Assembly (NCBI GenBank): GCA_964036155.1
Contig: OZ038423.1
Location: 76,709,249-76,773,248, forward strand
From: Diploscapter coronatus
Lineage: Eukaryota > Nematoda > Chromadorea > Rhabditida > Rhabditidae
Direction of reading: 5' to 3'
Length of the DNA: 64,000 nt
Position numbers and translations under genes: made by a program
Shown: positions 52,101 through 64,000 of the stretch, in pieces
Layout of the letters: each line of letters opens with the position of its first letter
Numbering within the stretch: position 1 is the first letter of the stretch
Notes under the pieces: model-generated
Told to the model about the DNA's origin: nothing
Databases searched by the model: none
What the model saw: the letters and a program-made list of their open reading frames with translations, nothing else

Positions 52101-54863
52101 CGATTTTCCTGATGAAATCCAGCAGAATCGACTCGATGATCGAAACCTAAAACATATTTTCTCGTTTTTTTAGGAAAACGAGAAGGCAGAATTCCCCGGA
52201 CCTTGCTTGGCTGAGTGTAGAGAGGGAGGATGTACTTGAAGAGACTGGGAATGCCCTTCCTCAAGCCGATCGTGATCCAGGCGGCCAGCCGAGTGCGCAA
52301 CTCGTCTCCTTCCACGAAGTACAGAGGCTGTCTTCTGGGAGCTGCTGCTCGTGGGTGCGTTTTCGCCAGGTCGTCGTACAGCTTCAAACGGGCGGGGATG
52401 TCGTCTGCAACATTAATCGTCTTTCAGTTATATTTTGCTATTCGTAAGGCTCTACACATCGCCTATCAATCAATCAGTCAGATTTGAAAATAATGTGTGT
52501 TGAAAGTTGGAATTCTTGGAAACATACGTTACCAATATTTCAAGAAGATGAAATTGTTACCCTTTCTGATTCCGAGACAGTTCTCGAGTTTGTCGTAGTA
52601 CTCCGTAGCCTCTGGATTACGACTGATCAGACCTCGCCACATCGTCTCCGCGTTGTTCAACTGGCCCAGCTCCATGAACAGGTTGCCTGCAATGCAGTAG
52701 TGCAGTCAAATGAGGCGAGAAAATTCAGTTTCTTGGTATCGCGAATGACAGATAAACTGTTCAATTGATGAGAAGAGTTGGGATAAGACAGACCGATGAA
52801 CTTGGACTAGAAAGGAGCTGTTTAATGTGCTTATCATTTTAAAGTCAAATTTGGCCTAGGCTTCTCCTGGTCTTATGATAGTATGAAATTGATCAATAAT
52901 CTTTTCAAATTCACTTACCTCGGATAGTGAAGTACTGTAGTTTGTCGAGAATATGAGCGCAGTTCTCCTCGAGATGTTCGAGTGCCTTGTCAGGCTTGCC
53001 CCACTCGCGCAGAATCATGTTCTCGTACAGAAGCAGTTCAGAAAAGTCGAAGTCGTGAGGCTTTTTCTCCTGAAAGGCCATTCATTACAGAAAAAATAGG
53101 GCTGAGTCTTCGTTTTGGTCAAACTTTGTTTGAAAGAGAAGTAAAGAATGGAATATGACAAACAATGAACAGCGATTTGTTTCTGCTCTCAAGTAATTTC
53201 AGGAATCTGGACAAATCATCTTGGGTTTTTTATTAATATTCTCCTCACCGTGGTGTCGTTCTTCTTGAACTCATCGAGCACGTAGAGAGCCTTCTCGTAG
53301 TCCCTGAGCAGATGGTAGGCGACCGCGTAGCCGATCCAGGAAATTCTCTGCGATGCACGAATCTGCAGCAATTGGAAGCGAGATTCCTGCAACAAATTAA
53401 GTCAGTTAGTTTATTTTTCAATTCACCAACCTTGTATCCCTCGTAGTCCCTGAGCTGAATCTGAAGAAGAGCCAAGTCGCGCAGAATCTGCATGTTGCCT
53501 TTGTCCAGATTGAGTGCCTGCTTGTATGCCTGAAATATTTTCAAATGGGTGATTTTTAACTCTTTCAGTCATGAACTTTTCGAATTCATCTTCCTGCACG
53601 ATAGAAACATTTCTTTTCAGGAAGAACTTCGTATTTCTTCGACATACCTTGATAGCCTCATCGTATTTCTTCTCCGAGCGATTGACAAGTCCGTACACGT
53701 GCCAGCAGACGTAGGACTTGATGTCTGACTTGAGACCCTTCTTGACACAGTCCATTGCCTCTTCCTGCTTCCCCATGCAGTTCAGGATCAGTCCTTTCAT
53801 CGCCAGGGTTTCTGCAAAACAACATTTATTTTTCAAAATATGAAAGAAGCAGAAAATGATAGAACGCTTCCTAGAATTTCGAAATCTACTAGAAGAATTT
53901 GAACAAATGATAAGCGAGGTAAGACTTCTCGAGTTCAACCAATTTTTGGACTCGCATCCGCCACGCCCGCTGGGTGCAGGTTTTTTTTTTTAGAGTTTAT
54001 CACAATGACACTAGCTTCGAAGACGAATGGTAAGGCTAGGAATAGGGGTTGGCAGGCTAATTTTATGCGCATTATTTTTATCATAACGTGAAGATAGTCT
54101 TGATGCCAAGCATGGCGTGGTTAGGCTCCTAGAAAAAGACACCGGGTTTTCTAAGAGCTAGTATGGGGAGGCAAGATAGGAAAAGAAAAAAGCCGGTATC
54201 TTTTTCTAGGAGTCCGTGGTTAGAATGACATGAATAAAAATGCAAATTTGTGGTATCATGACAACTTTGGTACGAGGATGATCCTCTCGTTGTGGTAGAA
54301 ATTATGGACATAAAATTAGCCCTACCACTCATCTTCAAAGCTTTCTAATGTCACTTGTGGTCTAGTGTCGTTATGATAAAGCCGCTTTTAGAAGTCTGCA
54401 AGGAGTTTGAAAATGTGAATTTGTACAATCCGAACTCCATTCGTGTTTCCTAAAGAATGTATTTCTAACCTCCGTGCTCTGCGAACTGCTGATTGCCGAG
54501 GATCATCTTGGCGAACTTCAGTCCGAACTTGTACTGCTTTTGCTCGTAGTACTTCTGAAATCATCGCCATTAGTCAGAGGCGTGGAGTCTCTTCGATTTC
54601 TTTTAATCAATTCAACTTTTTCGTTGATTTTGACTTGCTGGAAAATTTATCACTTCTGAAGAAGATAAAGTGCTGACAAAGGAGTCTACTTGGTGCACTT
54701 TCAAAATAACGTGTGGGAGAATTTTCCAGCAAGTCGAAAAATGACGAGTTTTCAATTGCCAAGAAAGCGATATTTTCAAAGGCATGCTTACGATGATCTT
54801 TTTGAAATGGCCCAGCTCCTTGGCCGGAAGTGGGTTGTTTGACGATTGCCCCGGAGGCGCCAT
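49121..54863 (-). CDS. NAA15: NAA15, auxiliary subunit of N-terminal acetyltransferase A
   Basis: Nineteen exons, roughly 860 residues, the usual length. NAA15 is the TPR scaffold that anchors catalytic NAA10 to the ribosome so that new proteins are acetylated at their N-termini. Sequence landmarks from the start: [131 protein letters not shown] and [20 protein letters not shown] lysine-rich stretch [18 protein letters not shown] near residue 600 matches the basic ribosome/NAA10-contact segment. The start follows a TTTCAG acceptor by 10 nt. The intron at about 51757-52063 holds a 72-bp MITE; the intron at 53813-54469 holds a 90-bp MITE. Confidence 0.97.
51832..51903. mobile_element. 72-bp MITE with 10-bp target duplication
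   Basis: The ends share CTGCGTAATCTTT as inverted repeats, continuing imperfectly through CCCAAA. The flanks are identical: ATCAGATTTG at 51822-51831 and at 51904-51913. A 9-10-bp duplication is typical of Mutator-like elements. Confidence 0.8.
54125..54214. mobile_element. 90-bp MITE with 9-bp target duplication (Mutator-like)
   Basis: Left end GCTCCTAGAAAAAGACACCGG; reverse complement of right end begins GACTCCTAGAAAAAGATACC. Flanked by CGTGGTTAG at 54116-54124 and at 54215-54223. A decayed relative is at 5980-6067. Lies in an NAA15 intron. Confidence 0.85.
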
Positions 54864-55816
54864 ACCCGAAATTCTGAAATAGTTACCCTAATAACAAAGT
54901 TAATGACCCCCAAATTGTCAAAAACCCAAAATCACGAGAGAAAATTCAAAGGAATCCCTTCCAAGTTTTTGGGATCAGCAGTGCCTCGACAGCACACCAA
55001 ATATAGTGTTGATCAGGTGCCGACGAGACCGATAACGACAGCTTCTACGAACCGATCAAACAAAAAGCTCAAAATTCAAATCCGCATACGAAAAAATGGT
55101 AACGATGAAAAATTTTGTCAGCGACTTCAGCGGAACCCAACACAAATGTCTGAAGTGACGGGATAAATGGCGGACGAAATCGACGACAGAATATGGGGTA
55201 TGACAATGGGTGGAGCAACCTTTTTTCATTTTAGAGGTGAGATTTAAGAAATGTTTTCAAAATCCTTTATTGGCATCGATTATCAAATCAATTGTTGTCG
55301 GCAAATGAGATCGATAACACACGAACATGAGTCTCGTGGATTTCTCAAAACCCTTTACGACACTTATCTAGAATACAAGTAGAAGGGATCCTCAGAAAAA
55401 CTGGAAAAATCCACGATAAATTGTGCGTTCAGCGAAGTTCTAAATATGGTAGTGGAAGAGTGACTTATTCATTTCTAACTGCAAAAGAAGTTACAATCAG
55501 CAAAGAAAAGGTATAACTTGGGTTAAACAAGGCGAAAGAATGTCGCCAAAATCATTTCAACATTATCAGGTTTGGAAAAGTGCGGATTTTTTTAGTCGAG
55601 AAGAGAATTCTTCACACTCTTCCAAAGCAAAGGAATAACACTTGCTTGGATCGAAGCACACAAAATATACGCCGTCACTTTGTAAAAATAAAATGAATTA
55701 GCTTCGCAAGGTTTAAATTTTCAGATGAAAATCATAAGAGCTAATCATGAATTACCAAAATAACGACGTTTTAACTCAACAATTAAAAAATAAAAAGGTA
55801 CAGTATTCCGAAATAG
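54864..55816. other. Intergenic between the zinc-finger/MULE gene and NAA15
   Basis: No supported gene. An ATG at 55167 on the + strand opens a 26-codon frame beginning MADEIDDRIWG and containing a possible GTATGA donor, but no continuation was found. Confidence 0.45.
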
Positions 55817-58800
55817 TTATTTCTCCTGCTCTGCGCCTTCTTCCTGCATTTCCACTTCAATCATTTCCTCTGCTTCTTCCACATTTTCAGCCTGAAAAAT
55901 CGACTATAACTAAATAAAAAATTGATGATTTCATTTCTTTAGAATTAGAAAAAATCAACTTAATTGTTCATAATTAGAAATTAGGCTAATTCAAAAATTA
56001 CGTTCCAGCATACCAAGGCAAGGATAAGATAGATAAGGTTAGAGGCATGTTAACTTGATCTTCACATTTTCCATTACTGTACTATTTTCTTTCAGAGTGT
56101 TGGTATGTTGGCACGTATTCTTTCAGGGCTACTAAAAAGCAACATACCGCATTCCTGTCCTCCTGCAGAATATCTATTTCCTCTTGCTGCTGTTCAGGTC
56201 CGGAATGGCCTTCCTCAATCACGATCACTTGCTCGTACTGAAAAGTTCGAATGAGTAATCTCCTAAATTTCAACAATTCTCCACCTGCTCTTCCGGATTC
56301 CCGTTCGCGTGTTCATGAATCAGCTCGTCCATGTTCACCACGATCATTTCCTCTTCGCCGTAGTCTCGCTGAAAATCAATAAATTAAAACTTGGTCTTCA
56401 CATATACACACACACACACATTACACAAGTGGGATTTCATTACTGGCACCTATCTATCGTGCCACTACAGTATCGTTTCTTACACTCGTATAACTAAAGA
56501 AAGACACTGCGAGAGAGAAAAGTGAAAGCAAGCGATAAGATGTTGAAGAAATCAATACGCTGTCTTCATTTTTCAAATATTTTCTTGCAAAGTTGATGGA
56601 AAAGAAAGCAATTTGTCTATAGAATTTTTGTTCTAAAATATATTCTTTTCAAACCGAACCTGATCATCATCATGCCCCATCTGCCTCTGTCGCATCCTCG
56701 CATCGGGATGGGAGACATTTTCTGCTTCATCCACATCGACCAGAACGCTGCCATCAGCCAGGATCTGGTGTGTGTCGATGTCGTCGAAGATGGGCGGAGG
56801 CAGGCCTCGAGGGGGGTCGGGTGGCTTGGTCGTGAACACGTTCGACGGCTGCAGTTTGCATTTTTGCACAAAACAATCATCTAGTGAAAATACCTGGGCG
56901 GAGTTGAATTCCTGAATCCTTCCCACGAGCAGACCGACATACTCATCCACCCGAGTGCAGAAGTCACAGTTCAGGAATTTCTCACGCAGAATTCTGGTAG
57001 TGACTTCGAGTGTTGGATTCGAGTGGTCCGTGAGCGAGTCACGCTGTAGAGGAATCCATCTAAAATAAGTCGTAGAAATAGAAATTCACTTCTATAAAAG
57101 GTAAAAAATAACTGAAAAATGGAAGATATTTCTTCTAGATTAAGACAATTTTACCTCTTGGCGATATCCGGATCGATGAGCTGCGAATCCAAATAGGCGA
57201 GCAATTCATCGAGTTCCATTTCTCTCAGAGCCTCGAATAGATCCACGACAATCGCTTCGAACATCGGCATGTCGGTTGTCCTGAAAATAAGTTCTTCAAA
57301 ACTTATATTTCGTTAATTATTTGGAAGTGACAAGACGACTCTTTGACAACAAGAATAGAAGATTGGGAACGTAGAGGATAGCATTTTTGGCTCGGCAAGA
57401 GATGTGTCTTGCAATTTCATGTCTTATTTCAACGAGTTATGTATTTTCAAGTTGCCCTTTCATCCTTCCAACTGATATAAAATATCGGAAAAAATAGATG
57501 ATTACCTTAGCCATCTCCTCAACACGCAGAGAATCTGGAACTTGTCGATTTTGTTGGGGACGAGGTAATCGCAGTGCACAGTCCAGTCGGACAGAACGTG
57601 CCATTCGGCAATCTAAAAGATTCAAATTTCTTTCCTTTTCCAAAATTTGTCAACCAACCTGCAGATCCATAGTGTATGCCTTGTTTCCGAAGACATTCGT
57701 GAAAGCCTGCACCCATTCCTGAGAACCATCCGTCACAAAAGTGTCCAATTGACTGCCTCCTTCGTATCTGAAAATAAGTCTTAAATCGGTTTAATGATAA
57801 TTTGTAAGGAAGAGCCTATTTATTTTTCCTTCTTGGAAAGTTAATAAAGTCCGTATGAAAGCTACGCTTTTTATGAAAATTTACTATTTTAAAACAGATT
57901 TGCGGGAAAAAACTTCCAAGTTTCGAAGTAAAAGCTTACATTCCAGCCAAATTCCTCAAGAGTTTCTCGTGATCAGAAACACTCGATAAATAGATAGCCG
58001 CACAGCGAGGGATTTCACGCTCATCGAACACCATCACGAAGTACAGAGAGACGTCCCATTTGCCGCCCAGCATCAGATGAACCTGAAATCTGACTTATGT
58101 ATCCCTCAAAGAACTTTTGAAGGCCCTTTAGTCAGTTTAAAATGCTTCCTTTTTGAAAAGTCAATGTTGATAGAAAAGAGTTGGTGAACTTGAAACTCCA
58201 AAAAGACTAGTTTCCCATTTTGATAAGAGTGATTTTCTTCTGACCAACCTCCTCAATGCAGACGGCTCTGTGCGAGTGTTTGATCCACAAGTCCTTCATA
58301 TGTGGAGACATGATTCCGACGCTGAAATTCGAGCTGAGCACTTCTCCATTCTCATCCACCAAATTCACGCCGAATACGCTGTCCTTGAGTTGACCCTGAA
58401 TATTCAGTATATTTTACTGAAGGAAACAACGATTTCGCAAGTCGTCTTTCATTTAGCGTGATTTCAATTTGCATACCTTGACCAATTTGTCGAGAGACAT
58501 GAGCTCATTTTCATCCTGAACAAATTGCTTCACGTCTTCCACCGTTTTCTCCGTTGCCTCATAGCCCTCGATAGAATAGCCGTCCATCTCTGCAAATTCA
58601 ACGTCATCAAATTCCATAGAAAGGTCGTCTTACCCCTGAGCCTTTCCAGAGCCATGTCCAGCGGAGCCTCTTCGTCCCAAACATAGAGGTACTCATCCAG
58701 AGCCTGAGTTTTTGAGACTACGGTTTTTTTCAGAAAGTGATTTTTACTTCTCTCTCCAGAGGAGACAATCTCAGCAAAGACGTGCCCATTCTGTGACCGG

Positions 58801-61800
58801 TATGTTCGATGCATCCCACCACTGTGATATGGCTGTCCGTCCAGTGAACAATCTGAAAATTACAGCAACCTTTCAAAGTGTTCTGAAAAATGCTAGGTAA
58901 ACTCACCCTGAGGAAAGCAGCGCAGTTCTTGCCGACTTTGGATCTGACGGTGCGTCTTTTGGTGTACTCGGGCATGTAGGGCTCTGTCTGGCGAATTCTT
59001 CTGGGTCTATAGCCTCCCGATCGAGTGCAGTACATGTACATCACCTGAACATCGTCTTTTGTCAATCATAATTTTGCTCGGTGAAATTTCATCTATTTGG
59101 TTGTTTGTAGATTTTTTCAAAAATACAAGCTTCCAAAGTCTTACCTGGTAATGCTCAGTCTGCTTGATGCTCATTTTGCGGACGAATTCAATGGAGAAAG
59201 CTTCCTGCACTGCACCGAACCACTCCTGAAAATTCCTTGCATTATCTAGTTCATTGTTTCGTCATTTTCAAAACGAAGCCGAATTTCAACCTCATAATCC
59301 CTGATGTCAGTGAATTCTCTCTGCACGATTCCGCCGATGTGATGTTCGATGGCCATGTGATCGACAAAGTGCTTGTGCGAGTTGCACTGTAGTTCACAGT
59401 CAGCACAGGCCACCTGAAATCAGCATTTTATTCAAAATTGAAAAGCAAACCTAGTATGCTTACTGTTCTAGCGGAATATTGCTGTGTCCTGACACCCGGG
59501 TGCGCCTTCCTCATGTGAGTGGCCCTGGTCGAACGAGAGCTGCCCCTCCACTCGCAGCCAGAAATGTGGCACATGTATTTGCCGTCCGGAATATAGCCGC
59601 CCTGGAAATTCATTTTCTTTTTCTAAATTTCTATGATATCTATGATCTATGATATAGAATATCTTTGCCGAAGTCATACACTTCTGTAACAGTGAAAAGG
59701 TTAAAGCTAACTTTTGTCTTATGAGACAAGTCCTACTCGAACATAAATGCTTTGTCAAAATATGCTAATTTCTAAGGTTACGGTAGGATTGTGGAGCAGT
59801 CTACTATCTGACGCCGGTCATTTTCGGACAACGGTGCTAGCGAAATCTGCTCCTTTGGTTCGATTTTGCGTACATTTTGAAACAACCGCCTTATGATTGA
59901 AGGTGGTTGGGATTAACAGTACGCAACGCACTACCACTTGACTACGTCGACATTACACTTCTGCAGTCTATAACTGCGTCAAATATCAACAACTTGAAAA
60001 AATCACATTTTTGCGAGAAAAGTGCAGATTTACACACTTTAGAAAGCACTAAAAATAAAACTCACCACGGATGCCTTTTTCTTCGGGTACTCGTAGTTGG
60101 GATGGTGAGTGCGCATGTGAGCGGCTCTTGTAGCTCTGAAAACTCGCACTCAGAAAAGGAGTCATTTTCGCAATGAAATACCTGTAGTTCCCTTTCCAGG
60201 GACATCCGGCAACCAGACAGGAGAACTCCGGCTCTGGCTCAATGTTCACGTGACCGGGAGCGATCATCGTTGCTTCACGGGACATTCTCTGAAATTCCAG
60301 GAAATAATTTAGTGAAAAGGAAAAGCGTCAAAGCTTTGAAAATTTAAAGGTAGGGCGCGAGCTCCGCCCCTCTGCAAGTCTTTTTCAACGACAGTGAAGA
60401 GTATTTTCCCTTGAAAGTCTTAGATATACTGAAACACATAATTCTGGACGAAAAATAATAACGGAATATGGGGTTCTCGCGAGCCCGCTCGCGCACTCTC
60501 TATTTATAGAAATTCTGAAACTTATGCAAAGCACGGTTCAATAATAATAAGAAGAAGAAAACGTGAATAAAAATTGTTCGAAGATTTACCTGGAGCAAAA
60601 ATCTAGAAGGCATGACCCAGTCCTTGTGACACCACTTCATGTGGGCGGCCCGAATCGACCTGTAGCCTCCCCTCCAGGGACAGCTCTTCACGTAGCAGCC
60701 GTACTTCCCATTTGGGTCGCCAATACGAATTTTCGATGTCGGACCGGGCTCCTGCAATTATAGCGTTTCATACTATTTCAGGTTTCAAGCCATGTCATAA
60801 ATTTATCAATAAAAAAACTAACTAACTTTTCACAAAATATTAAATTTGAATGAAAGTTTCAGTCTGCTTCATATTGAATTTAACGGCGCTATGGGAACGT
60901 CCAGAAAGAAAGAACACGAAATGTTGTATACTCTGCACAATCCAGTGAAAGTGCCCATGATGAGAGACCTATTAGAGGAATAGCGTGAGAAAGAGTTAAC
61001 TAGCTCGTTCTATTTGTGGAAGTTCGTTTCTGAGCATATTTGATACCTGTCCTTCCTCGTTCTTGGGTCTGCCACGTCGCTTGTTCCTGAGAATGTTGAG
61101 ACGACTGTGATGCGACACAACATGCGGATAGAACGCGTCCATCATTTTGCGGTCTTCCTGAAAGTTCTAATTCGTTTCTTTCTGTTGAATAATTCATACC
61201 TCATCCATCTTCTCGTAGTCCTCGTTGAGAATCTGTTCAGTCTCGTACATCGTCTCTTCCATCGTGTAGACCTCCTCCGCGCCAACTTGAATTTCGTGAG
61301 GAGAATATTGCTGAAATTGAAAAGCATTATTTCTAGAAATTGTCCCCCTCAATTTGTAGAAAAATACATATTTGAAAAAGTTTATTACTTCTCCAATTGT
61401 GTAGTTCCTGTTGTTGGCGTTCATGGGAAGTTGTTCAGTCTGGACTTGCATCGCTTGGCGCTGAAATAAGAAAAATCCAAACTTAGAATGAACGAATGCT
61501 GAACTCACATCAGACATGGACATTGGCGAGAATCTGCTGCTGGATTGGCCGAGCGGGTTGCCGCGCTGATTCTCGAACAGACTGTAGCCGCTATCGTAGC
61601 TGGAAGAAATCATTCTTATGTTGTAGCAGGAATGCTCTTTCTTCAAAATACAAAGAGCAAAGTGGTCATTTCTTTCTTCTGCACAACTTGCTTGAAAGGA
61701 ATAGGAGAAGGTGGAGAAAGATTACGATTTCAAGACAACTTTACGTTCGCGATCGAAGAGCGATATTTTCAAGGTTTCTTATTTCGAAGAGGAAAAAATA

Positions 61801-63077
61801 GAACTTTAGAAAATACCATACCCGATATTGAGCGCGTCTTTCGGCTTCACATCCTCTTGCAGATCCAATGGCATGTCGAACATTTTGTTCGCCTGAAAGC
61901 GAAAATTTCATTTTCTTTCAAAATCAGCAAAAATAAACCTTCTGAATCCTGCCTCCACTCATCGTCTTCTGCCTCGGCTTCGGTCTCTGATGCACTTCCT
62001 CGGGAGGCTGGAACACCGATTGAAAGTGAGAAAAAGCTCTTACAAATGTCTTTTGTCTATATCGTACTCAGCATGATATAAAATTGATTAGATGAAAATG
62101 CAAGTGGCAGAATTCATCGTCAAGCAAAGAAGACAAGAGAAAGTGCGATTTCTTCCTTCTGATTATTCTCAATGTGCTCACTCTTCCAGCCATTTTCCTC
62201 TCGTAGTCTCCGTTTGTGTACAAGTAGCCAGGATGCTCAGTGCGGAGATGGTAGTTCCTGATGGCTCGATTGTCGAAGGGAGGCAGGTCGCAGTCGAATA
62301 CGGGGCAGGGGAAGACTCCGTTAGCATCGTCACTGAAAATCGCGCAAATTGGAGAAGTTCGGACAGAATAAGGTCCAAATATGGAAACTGATTGTTTAGC
62401 AAGGATAGGGTAGATGGAAACTGCATGAAAACGAGTATGTAAACTTCAATACTTCGAGAAGGTGTGTACTTTAAAAGAATATTTTCATAAACTCACTCGC
62501 AAGGCAGTACTCCCCGTCCCGCAATCCTGCTGGATCTGCTGCCCAAGTCCTGCTCTGTGGCAGTCTGCTTGGGAGTTCCACCGTCTTGCTCTGCCACGAT
62601 CACTCTTGCCATGCGACGCTTCTCCGTACGACCATCACTTTCCGGGGACAGAAGTTCATCTGCAAAGAGTTTTCGGATAAATTTTGACAAAGACAATGAA
62701 AGATAAAAAGAATGAGAGCGAGCGTCAAGGCCACAAAAATCATCAGCCTGATCGGGAACACCGAATCATGAAAGTTGGAAATTTCGCATTTCCCTCCATA
62801 ACAAGTTGATAATTAGCATAATTTCAGCCCAGTTATGCAAATCATCAACTTGTTTATGCATATCGCATTGCATCTGAATAATTGGTCATGTATTTTATTT
62901 ACGAGTTCGCCTCTGATTTTGTCGTTCATTCGGATTCCTACCGTTAGCCGTCACTTGGCCGTCCTCTTCCTGTTCCACCTCGAGTTCATTGTCCTGCTGC
63001 TGTCCACCTCCTCCTTCCACTTCCACCCCGAGTTTGTCCCGCTCGTCTCCGCTTTGCATCCGGCGACGGCTCGACAT
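55817..63077 (-). CDS. C2H2 zinc-finger / AT-hook protein with a MULE-transposase-like domain
   Basis: About 29 exons, more than 1,100 residues, start MSSRRRMQSGDERD at 63077. In order: a low-complexity acidic N-terminus; a first finger (FPCPVFDCDL ... YHLRTEH, 62.3 kb); an AT-hook-like RRGRPK (61.1 kb); three related fingers of C-x4-C ... H-x4-H type (YGCYVKSCPWRGGY 60.7 kb, FSCLVAGCPWKGNY 60.2 kb, YMCHISGCEWRGSS 59.6 kb); a further finger CADCELQC ... HMAIEH (59.4 kb); a FAR1/FLYWCH-like zinc region (KNCAAFLR ... GCIEHTGH, 59-58.8 kb); then a core resembling MULE transposase (WDVSLYFVMVFDERE, TFVTDGSQEWVQAF, IAEWHVLSDW, 58.1-57.5 kb); and acidic C-terminal exons to 55817. Many introns and no terminal inverted repeats suggest a host gene derived from a transposase. 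Probably nuclear and DNA-binding. The third catalytic acid was not assigned. Confidence 0.8.
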
Positions 63078-63493
63078 TTTCCCGCTATTTCCGACTAACA
63101 AATTCAAGGCCAATTTGCACGAGTCCACTGAAATTTTGAAAATCATAAAATTCTTCCAAACTCCAAGCAAAGCAATTGGCCGCCTAATTAACGATAATTA
63201 AGACCAATTAAAACGAGAAAAATTTGAATAAAGCGATTTCGTCGAAAACACGCTGTAAGCATCATGTATCGATTGAGTGTGCAGAGACGCAGAATTGCAC
63301 ACTATTTTCGTCCAGTGGTTGTGATCAAAAGAATCGATTTTTCTGCCGATTTTCGGCATTTTCTTATCCGAATTTTTCCGCGAAAAATTCGACATCCACC
63401 TCTCCTCTCATAAACTCGGCCTTTCACAAAATTCAAAGAAAAGTCGCCGCATTTCCGTCCGAATTTTTTCTTCGAAGAAAGACATTTTTCAAG
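63078..63493. promoter_or_regulatory. Divergent promoter region
   Basis: About 416 nt separate the minus-strand zinc-finger/MULE start from the plus-strand mL40 start. A TTTCAG acceptor lies about 49 nt upstream of the minus-strand ATG. No TATA box is obvious. Confidence 0.45.
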
Positions 63494-64000
63494 ATGCTCT
63501 GTTCTCTGGCAGCCTCGTCATCCCGGCTGTGCGTGAATTCGCTGGTTTCGACTTCATTTCTGCGTCCCTTCCACACAACTCCACTCGCACAGGGCGTCTT
63601 CATGAAGAAACAGAAGAAAATCGATCCAGAAGTACGTCAATTTTTAAACAGGCTGAAAGCGAAAGAGATGGGCCACACAATTCTAGGTGGCGAAAGCGCG
63701 TGAGCATCGAAAACGAAAGAAGTTGGAGAGGGAGATTCGTGAGATGCTGAAACATAGCAAGAAGTCGAAGCCGATCGACGAAATGACCATCGATGTCATT
63801 TCCGCTAAGAATATCAAGTGGGTTTTTTCATTTTAATTTGAAAAAAATACCGACATAGATAGAAAAGTTTGTCTCGTTCAAAAATAAATACAAATTTCCA
63901 GTGAGCGTCGCCGTCCTCCAACCGTTCTAACATCCGAACAACTCGACGAACGAGCCGTTATTTTCAAGGTTGAAATTTCCAGAGTTTTCAAAATTATATT
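63494..64000 (+). CDS. MRPL40: Mitochondrial ribosomal protein mL40, 5' part, with apparent frameshift
   Basis: Exon 1 is 63494-63817, exon 2 is 63902-63968; the gene then leaves the window. The N-terminus is a presequence type (MLCSLAASSSRLC ... RPFHTTPLAQG), followed by MKKQKKIDPEV, then KRKKLEREIREMLKH, PIDEMTID and RRRPPTVLTSEQLDERAVIF. The order and spacing resemble mL40: a KKxDP start, a basic helix, PIxE, then a PxxxLTxEExERRA-like segment. The reading frame changes inside exon 1. The first frame ends at TGA 63701-63703; the second frame is only open from 63687. One extra base, or a +1 shift within 63687-63703, restores the protein. The identification rests on short motifs, so it is less sure than the others. 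Confidence 0.7.

Noticed and set aside
54846..55166. 106-codon basic open frame on the + strand
   Set aside because: It overlaps the NAA15 start antisense, has low-complexity basic content and shows no splice or homology support.
61545..62081. Longest open frame in the window (178 codons, + strand)
   Set aside because: It runs antisense across introns and exons of the zinc-finger/MULE gene, has no recognisable domain and crosses well-supported splice sites.
63623..63642. A 20-nt GT...AG stretch in mL40 (GTACGT ... AAACAG) as a possible micro-intron
   Set aside because: Removing it puts the sequence into the third frame, not the frame needed to continue the protein.

Overview
This is eukaryotic nuclear DNA, AT-rich, with many small introns. 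Nearly all introns end in TTTCAG, and many are only 32-60 nt long. The strong TTTCAG acceptor and the close match of the Dicer protein to nematode DCR-1 suggest a nematode. Another small-intron ecdysozoan is not excluded.

Layout. (1) 1-21 kb is a recombining, repeat-rich region. It holds three F-box/kelch genes (3.76, 9.09 and 19.2 kb), an in-frame chimera joining an HSP70 ATPase domain to the same kelch domain (11352-14523), a truncated HSP70 exon (15435), and a normal protein-L-isoaspartate methyltransferase gene (15934-18039) on the + strand. A small minus-strand exon occurs twice (1258-1554 and 6543-6914) as part of a roughly 5.3-kb duplicated unit. (2) 21.8-63.1 kb is a tidy minus-strand array of conserved single-copy genes: Dicer, TACO1, XPD/ERCC2, phosphorylase kinase gamma, NAA15, and a large gene combining C2H2 fingers, an AT-hook and a MULE-transposase-like domain. 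(3) At the right edge a mitochondrial ribosomal protein mL40 gene starts divergently on the + strand and runs off the window.

XPD, TACO1 and Dicer lie head to tail with only about 260 and 300 nt between stop and next start. Each has a splice acceptor just upstream of its ATG with no visible partner exon, which suggests an operon processed by trans-splicing. The conserved genes serve DNA repair/transcription (XPD), small RNA (Dicer), N-terminal acetylation (NAA15), glycogen control (PHKG), protein repair (PCMT) and mitochondrial translation (TACO1, mL40).

The most unusual object is the HSP70-kelch chimera. Its 17 exons join with perfect phase to 688 codons including the stop. The nucleotide-binding motifs are intact and the substrate-binding domain is replaced by kelch repeats. 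The surrounding order (kelch - HSP70 half - kelch - HSP70 exon 1) is what one tandem duplication with breakpoints inside two neighbouring genes would leave. The window also carries several families of tiny terminal-inverted-repeat elements. Some have clear target-site duplications: 8 bp (hAT-like), 9 and 10 bp (Mutator-like), and TA (mariner-like). All coordinates were worked out by reading the sequence by eye; exon edges may be off by a base in places.
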